This document shows positions 60,605 to 64,000 of a DNA stretch of 64,000 nt, piece after piece (positions within the stretch are counted from its first letter, which is position 1; the number at the start of each line of letters is the position of its first letter). The stretch is taken from the NCBI GenBank assembly GCA_016707705.1, contig JADJHD010000016.1, positions 62,001 to 126,000 of the forward strand, read 5' to 3'. This DNA is from Bacteroidales bacterium. Lineage in GTDB: Bacteria > Bacteroidota > Bacteroidia > Bacteroidales > UBA4417. The position numbers and the translations under genes are program-made. A model generated the notes under the pieces. The model was not told the DNA's origin. It did not search any database and was given only the letters and a program-made list of their open reading frames with translations.

Positions 60605-61087
60605 TTAGCAATCACCAATAGAAGAAGGAATTCGTGGCTGATGCAGGAGGTACACCAGCTTTTTGCCCGAGGGTGGGGCAGGATCGTCACTTTGCTGTAA
60701 AACAGTTCTGACAGGTATCACCGGCATCTCAACTCCGGGAACCAATTGAGGTATAGTAATTTCGGCAGTCAATACATTACCTGACGAAAGAATCCTTTCA
60801 AATGAAGGGGTATTTACTTTCTGGTAATAATGGAAATTGTTGCAGCAACTCTTTTTCGAAATACCTGTTTTCAGTTCCTTGACAACCCTGAATGCAGTCT
60901 GTTCTCCTTTTTCACAGCCACAGGATGCAAAATTCCTGGTGATTTCGGGGTAAAATGAAAAGCCGGAGCGGGACTGATGACAGAAATGAATATTAAGCGT
61001 TAAACCTGACACAGCAAGAATAAGGTACCCCGAAAATATCAGGTACATCAATCTGCTGATTCTGCTTTTAACCTTATATCTATGCAT
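60605..61087 (-). CDS. HYC_CC_PP family protein
   Basis: 160 residues from ATG 61087 (MHRYKVKSRISRLMYLIFSGYLILAV, membrane helix). The name-giving elements are visible: NIHFCHQSRSG (HxC), SCGCEKGE and SKKSCCNNFHYY (CC), and DDPAPPSGKKLVYLLHQPRIP (PP). Such proteins are found almost only in Bacteroidota next to TonB receptors. It is 111 bp upstream of the receptor gene. Cys/His clusters suggest metal binding. A CAAAGATA box (61107-61114) provides its -7 element. Confidence 0.85.
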   Translation of the reverse strand: MHRYKVKSRISRLMYLIFSGYLILAVSGLTLNIHFCHQSRSGFSFYPEITRNFASCGCEKGEQTAFRVVKELKTGISKKSCCNNFHYYQKVNTPSFERILSSGNVLTAEITIPQLVPGVEMPVIPVRTVLQQSDDPAPPSGKKLVYLLHQPRIPSSIGDC

Positions 61088-61158
61088 GGATTTCGACTGC
61101 AAGCATCAAAGATACATGCAAAAATCAAAATGTGTTAGAAAAGCTTGTTAATAAGATG

Positions 61159-62115
61159 TTAATCCAGCTTGCTTTGCAGGAAATTGGAGTTGCCGGTAAT
61201 AATCCTCAGACTCTTCGGAATTATGGTAAACTCAAATGGAGTATGACCCAGAGATTCTCCGTCAACCTCTATATAAATCGGGGTAATGGAGCTGATTTTT
61301 ATCTGGCTTGAGGTGTAGGTACTTACTTCCGGAAGCGCAGTGAAAGAGCCATCAAATAATTTTACCACATTCCTTATTACCTTGAATTTACCAATGGGCC
61401 TAATGATAGTGAGATCAAACAATCCGTCATCGGGCTTAGCATTGGGGGCTTGCTTCATACCTCCACCATTAAACTGGCAAATTCCAACCGACATGCTGAA
61501 AACTTCCTGTAATAGGGTTTGGTCATCAAGAGCGATGGAAGTCTTAGTGAACTTGTAATAGAAAAGGCTGGAAAAAATATTGATGAAGTAGGAGAACGGA
61601 TTCCCCTTCCCTTTTTCCTTCTGACGGTTTGTTTTCTTGGCAACCAGTGCATCGAAACCCATCCCGGCCATATTTATGAAATACCTGGTTTTCTCCTGTC
61701 CGAGTGAGGTAAAATACTTCAGCATACCCGCATCCTGAACAAATTCATTTCCCTTTGCAATGGTATCAATTGCCTCTTTGTAATCATTCGAGATATTGTA
61801 CATCCTGCACCAGTCGTTACCTGTCCCAACAGGGATCATGGCAAGGGTAATTTCCGCAGGAGGAATGTGGTTCTGGGTGAAAATACCATTCACTACCTCA
61901 TTCAGGGTTCCATCCCCTCCGACAACAATGATATTCCGGAATCCTTTCTCAATGTACTTTCTTGCAAGCTGCATTGCATGGTCGCGGTGTTCCGTAAAAA
62001 TATTGATGTAATTGATTCCGGCTTCTCCAAGCAACCGGGCTATAGTGAGCCAGTCGTGCTGACCTTTACGTTTACCTGCATTGGGATTTACTATAACAAA
62101 CCATTCAGTAGCCAT
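61159..62115 (-). CDS. Diacylglycerol kinase family lipid kinase (YegS/DagK-like)
   Basis: 318 residues. The ATP-binding segment shows VIVNPNAGKRKGQHDW and IVVGGDGTLNEVVNGI; the second domain has AMIPVGTGNDWCRMYNI and FINMAGMGFDALVAKK. This family phosphorylates diacylglycerol or sphingoid lipids. It may take part in recycling lipids formed during envelope synthesis. The gene has no obvious operon partner; a GT2 gene lies upstream in the same direction. Confidence 0.92.
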   Translation of the reverse strand: MATEWFVIVNPNAGKRKGQHDWLTIARLLGEAGINYINIFTEHRDHAMQLARKYIEKGFRNIIVVGGDGTLNEVVNGIFTQNHIPPAEITLAMIPVGTGNDWCRMYNISNDYKEAIDTIAKGNEFVQDAGMLKYFTSLGQEKTRYFINMAGMGFDALVAKKTNRQKEKGKGNPFSYFINIFSSLFYYKFTKTSIALDDQTLLQEVFSMSVGICQFNGGGMKQAPNAKPDDGLFDLTIIRPIGKFKVIRNVVKLFDGSFTALPEVSTYTSSQIKISSITPIYIEVDGESLGHTPFEFTIIPKSLRIITGNSNFLQSKLD

Positions 62116-62234
62116 GCGATGAGTTTTTTAAGCAACGGAAAGTAAAGATACAATTTCAACCTTACCCTGCCATTTTACACAAATAAATTTGGCTGTCAGG
62201 ACTTATCCCGGCATTTCTCTAACTCCCTGTTCCC

Positions 62235-62996
62235 CTACCCTGACCTTGTATTCATATATAGTTGCCTCAGTTTTGCATACTTCAGAAAGGTTGCGTGAGC
62301 AGAAACTACACTAATCGTGAATCCATAAAATCCATCCAGAAATCCTGACTTTATAAAATACATCTTCAAAAACATCAGGCTCGGGTTTACAAGTAATCTC
62401 CAAATGGGAGCTTTTACACCTGAATCAAACATCTTCTTCGCAGAATAATCAGTAAACTTATCCATCTTCAGAATATGCCCACTGATTGAATGATAGGAAT
62501 AATGCAGCAAATCCCCATTCAGATGCTGAATACGGTTGCTTTCAACTATAAACTTCTCATGAATGACAGCATCATCCCACCTCGACTTCCTTCTGTCCGT
62601 CAGCCTTATCTTACGGTCGGGATACCATCCGCAATGCCTGATCCATTTGCCGCAGTAATTATTCAAGCGGTTCATGGTATATCCGTCGTATTGCGGATTT
62701 TCCTTGACGCCTGCAATGGATCTCCTCAGTTCTTCTGAGAGGGCTTCATCAGCATCCAGCGACAGCACCAAATCATTGCTGGCAAGGTCAAGAGCCATAT
62801 TCTTCTGTGCACCATAACCCTTGAAGGCTTCCTTATGGACAATGGCTCCCATCTTCCTGCTAATAGCCTCAGTTTGATCGGTACTGAAAGAATCCAGCAC
62901 AACAACCTCATCAGCTATGCCCTGAACGGATTCAATACACCTGCCAATGTGCGCTTCCTCGTTATAAGTAATGATCACTACTGATAGCTTCGCCAT
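62235..62996 (-). CDS. Family 2 glycosyltransferase (WaaE/KdtX-like)
   Basis: 253 residues. The GT-A fold is visible in LSVVIITYNEEAHIGRCIESVQGIADEVVVLDSFSTDQT, the nucleotide-binding LSLDADEALSEELR, and YPDRKIRLTDRRKSRWDDAVIHEKF. This layout is that of WaaE/KdtX-type LPS-core beta-1,4-glucosyltransferases. A C-terminal helical membrane-associated end (MFLKMYFIKSGFLDGFYGFTISVVSA) follows. It is likely to act at the inner-membrane cytoplasmic face on LPS core or another glycolipid. Confidence 0.9.
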   Translation of the reverse strand: MAKLSVVIITYNEEAHIGRCIESVQGIADEVVVLDSFSTDQTEAISRKMGAIVHKEAFKGYGAQKNMALDLASNDLVLSLDADEALSEELRRSIAGVKENPQYDGYTMNRLNNYCGKWIRHCGWYPDRKIRLTDRRKSRWDDAVIHEKFIVESNRIQHLNGDLLHYSYHSISGHILKMDKFTDYSAKKMFDSGVKAPIWRLLVNPSLMFLKMYFIKSGFLDGFYGFTISVVSAHATFLKYAKLRQLYMNTRSG

Positions 62997-63016
62997 ATTC
63001 CAACTTCTGTCAGGAA

Positions 63017-63047
63017 CAAATGTAAGGAGTTTTAAATTGCAGCGAAA
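63017..63047 (-). promoter_or_regulatory. Promoter of the GT2 gene (TTTC-N19-TACATTTG)
   Basis: On the minus strand TTTC (63047-63044), exactly 19 bp, then TACATTTG (63024-63017), ending 20 bp before the ATG at 62996. One mismatch to the Bacteroidota consensus. Confidence 0.65.
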
Positions 63048-63156
63048 AAAAAGTCCCTGTGGATGTGTGGAGCATTCTGCATAATAAACAGAATAATTCC
63101 CTAAGTTTGACAGGATAAATCAACGCTTTCTTCTCCACACTTCCAATTAAAATATC

Positions 63157-63441
63157 ATGTTACTTTCAGCTTGCGGACTAATTTGCGATGAGTGCGAATT
63201 CTTCGGTAAAGAATGCAACGGATGCCATGCCGTTAAAGGTCAGACCTTCTGGGCAAAGGAAATGATGCCCAATAAAACATGCCCTCTCTACAATTGCTCA
63301 GTGAATGAAAAAGGAATTAAAGACTGTGGAGCCTGCCATGAACTTCCTTGCAAGACTTTCCGTGAAATGAAAGATCCAAACAGCACCGAGGAAGAGCATC
63401 AGCAATCATTGATTGTCAGGGTTGAAAGACTGAAAGCCTAA
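63157..63441 (+). CDS. DUF3795 Cys-rich protein
   Basis: 94 residues. Motifs are LLSACGLICDECEFFGKECNGCHAVKGQTFW, then KTCPLYNCSVNEKGIKDCGACHELPCKTFREMKDP, eleven Cys in all, arranged as in DUF3795 (a putative zinc- or Fe-S-binding small protein). The hydrophobic-free body suggests a cytosolic protein. It is alone and on the plus strand, with no operon partner. The function is unknown. Confidence 0.88.
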   Translation: MLLSACGLICDECEFFGKECNGCHAVKGQTFWAKEMMPNKTCPLYNCSVNEKGIKDCGACHELPCKTFREMKDPNSTEEEHQQSLIVRVERLKA

Positions 63442-63604
63442 ATAGAGAAAGGAATTCTTAGCCTCTTTTCTTTTTCACTTCTTTTGGGTTAAGAACCGGC
63501 ATAGAGTCTTGTTTATCATCAAGGAATCAGCATAACTCACCGCTTCTTGCATGTGAGAAATCTCTTATTAAGATGAGCTTAGGACTTCGATTCAGAAGCA
63601 GGGA

Positions 63605-64000
63605 TCAGATAACCTTTTCCCGCCATTTTCCCTTTTTAAGATAGAGAAATGAAAGTATTCCAAGGAATAAGGCATAAATCCATTCACTGGTCCAAACCAG
63701 TTCAACAGGCTTCTTCAGGGATATTGCAATAAACCAGGTATAAACGACATAAATAACGAGCGTAATTATCTCGATTATCAGGGTTATGCGAGTATTGCCT
63801 GTCCCCAGGACAGCATTGAACAGTATACTCGAAAGCGAAAACATCAGTAAAGCTCCGAGTATGATATAAAATGTAGGAATCGTAGCCAGAATAAGACTTT
63901 GGTCGTTTGTAAAAATTCCAATTATGGAATGAGGAAATAATGCCGCAAGCGAAACAACTCCAATCAGCAGTAATGAGCTGAAACCAATTATCCGTATCGT
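63605..64000 (-). CDS. MATE-family efflux transporter (C-terminal part)
   Basis: The gene enters from the right edge; the visible 131 residues read RIIGFSSLLLIGVVSLAALF..., FTNDQSLILATIPTFYIILGALLMFSLSSILFNAVLGTGNTRITLIIEII..., to KKGKWREKVI. This matches the last helices of MATE exporters ('GTGNTR' and 'FT.D..li'). MATE transporters expel drugs or metabolites with Na+ or H+. The rest of the gene is outside the window. Confidence 0.8.
   Translation of the reverse strand, partial: TIRIIGFSSLLLIGVVSLAALFPHSIIGIFTNDQSLILATIPTFYIILGALLMFSLSSILFNAVLGTGNTRITLIIEIITLVIYVVYTWFIAISLKKPVELVWTSEWIYALFLGILSFLYLKKGKWREKVI

Noticed and set aside
1..64000. tRNA, rRNA, CRISPR arrays or prophage
   Set aside because: No cloverleaf, rRNA core sequence, spaced direct repeats or phage structural genes were seen by eye.

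Overview
The window looks like a chromosomal segment of a free-living Bacteroidota (Bacteroidales/Lentimicrobium-like rather than a gut Bacteroides; this placement is inference). The signs are: several secreted proteins with type IX secretion (T9SS) C-terminal sorting domains, the T9SS protein PorZ next to recO, an IspG of the enlarged Bacteroidota type, an HYC_CC_PP protein beside a TonB-dependent receptor, an anti-sigma factor fused to an outer-membrane barrel, and promoters of the Bacteroidota form TTTG-N19-TAnnTTTG. No tRNA, rRNA or CRISPR was seen.

Layout. 1-7183 (minus strand) is an exopolysaccharide operon. Read 5'->3' it encodes a CheY-like regulator, a receiver/sugar-transferase fusion, a short TolC-like protein, a Wzz-type co-polymerase with an internal LysM domain (its 3' end is frameshifted), a Wzx-type flippase and a cut-off polymerase/ligase. 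Divergent from it, 7692-11306 carries ugd, a UDP-xylose-synthase-like decarboxylase, rfbD and a lone HPt protein, so the locus has both sugar supply and phosphorelay parts. 11509-23824 holds two large secreted proteins, a 57-codon membrane ORF, lysS, a GT-C glycosyltransferase, recO and porZ. 24304-32244 is a coherent plus-strand block: a PqqD-like protein, an ATP-grasp ligase, a PLP decarboxylase, an ECF-type sigma factor, a urea-transporter/M23-peptidase fusion, a TPR/outer-membrane-barrel protein and a TPR protein. 32324-38241 has ispG, a REP-associated transposase with its palindrome, and small enzymes.

The most unusual part is about 39.1-49.35 kb. It is a one-directional, AT-rich array of small unrelated genes separated by imperfect palindromes ending in GGGAACG^TTA. 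Each unit begins with GTTnnnnn, and the reverse complement of that start recurs at the unit's own 3' end (9/9 in two units). That is the R''/R' logic of integron gene cassettes and attC sites. No integron integrase is visible, so I read it as a cassette array without its integrase. Cargo includes a Fic protein with a repeated operator-like motif, a Crp/oxidoreductase/haem-membrane trio, two T9SS surface proteins and several orphan membrane or secreted proteins.

49466-64000 returns to normal chromosome: a quinone-reductase-like flavoprotein, an esterase, an ECF sigma/anti-sigma-barrel pair, a His-rich PepSY-like lipoprotein, a 6 x 20-residue repeat protein, a metal-linked TonB receptor cluster, a lipid kinase, an LPS-core-type glycosyltransferase, a DUF3795 protein and the end of a MATE transporter.
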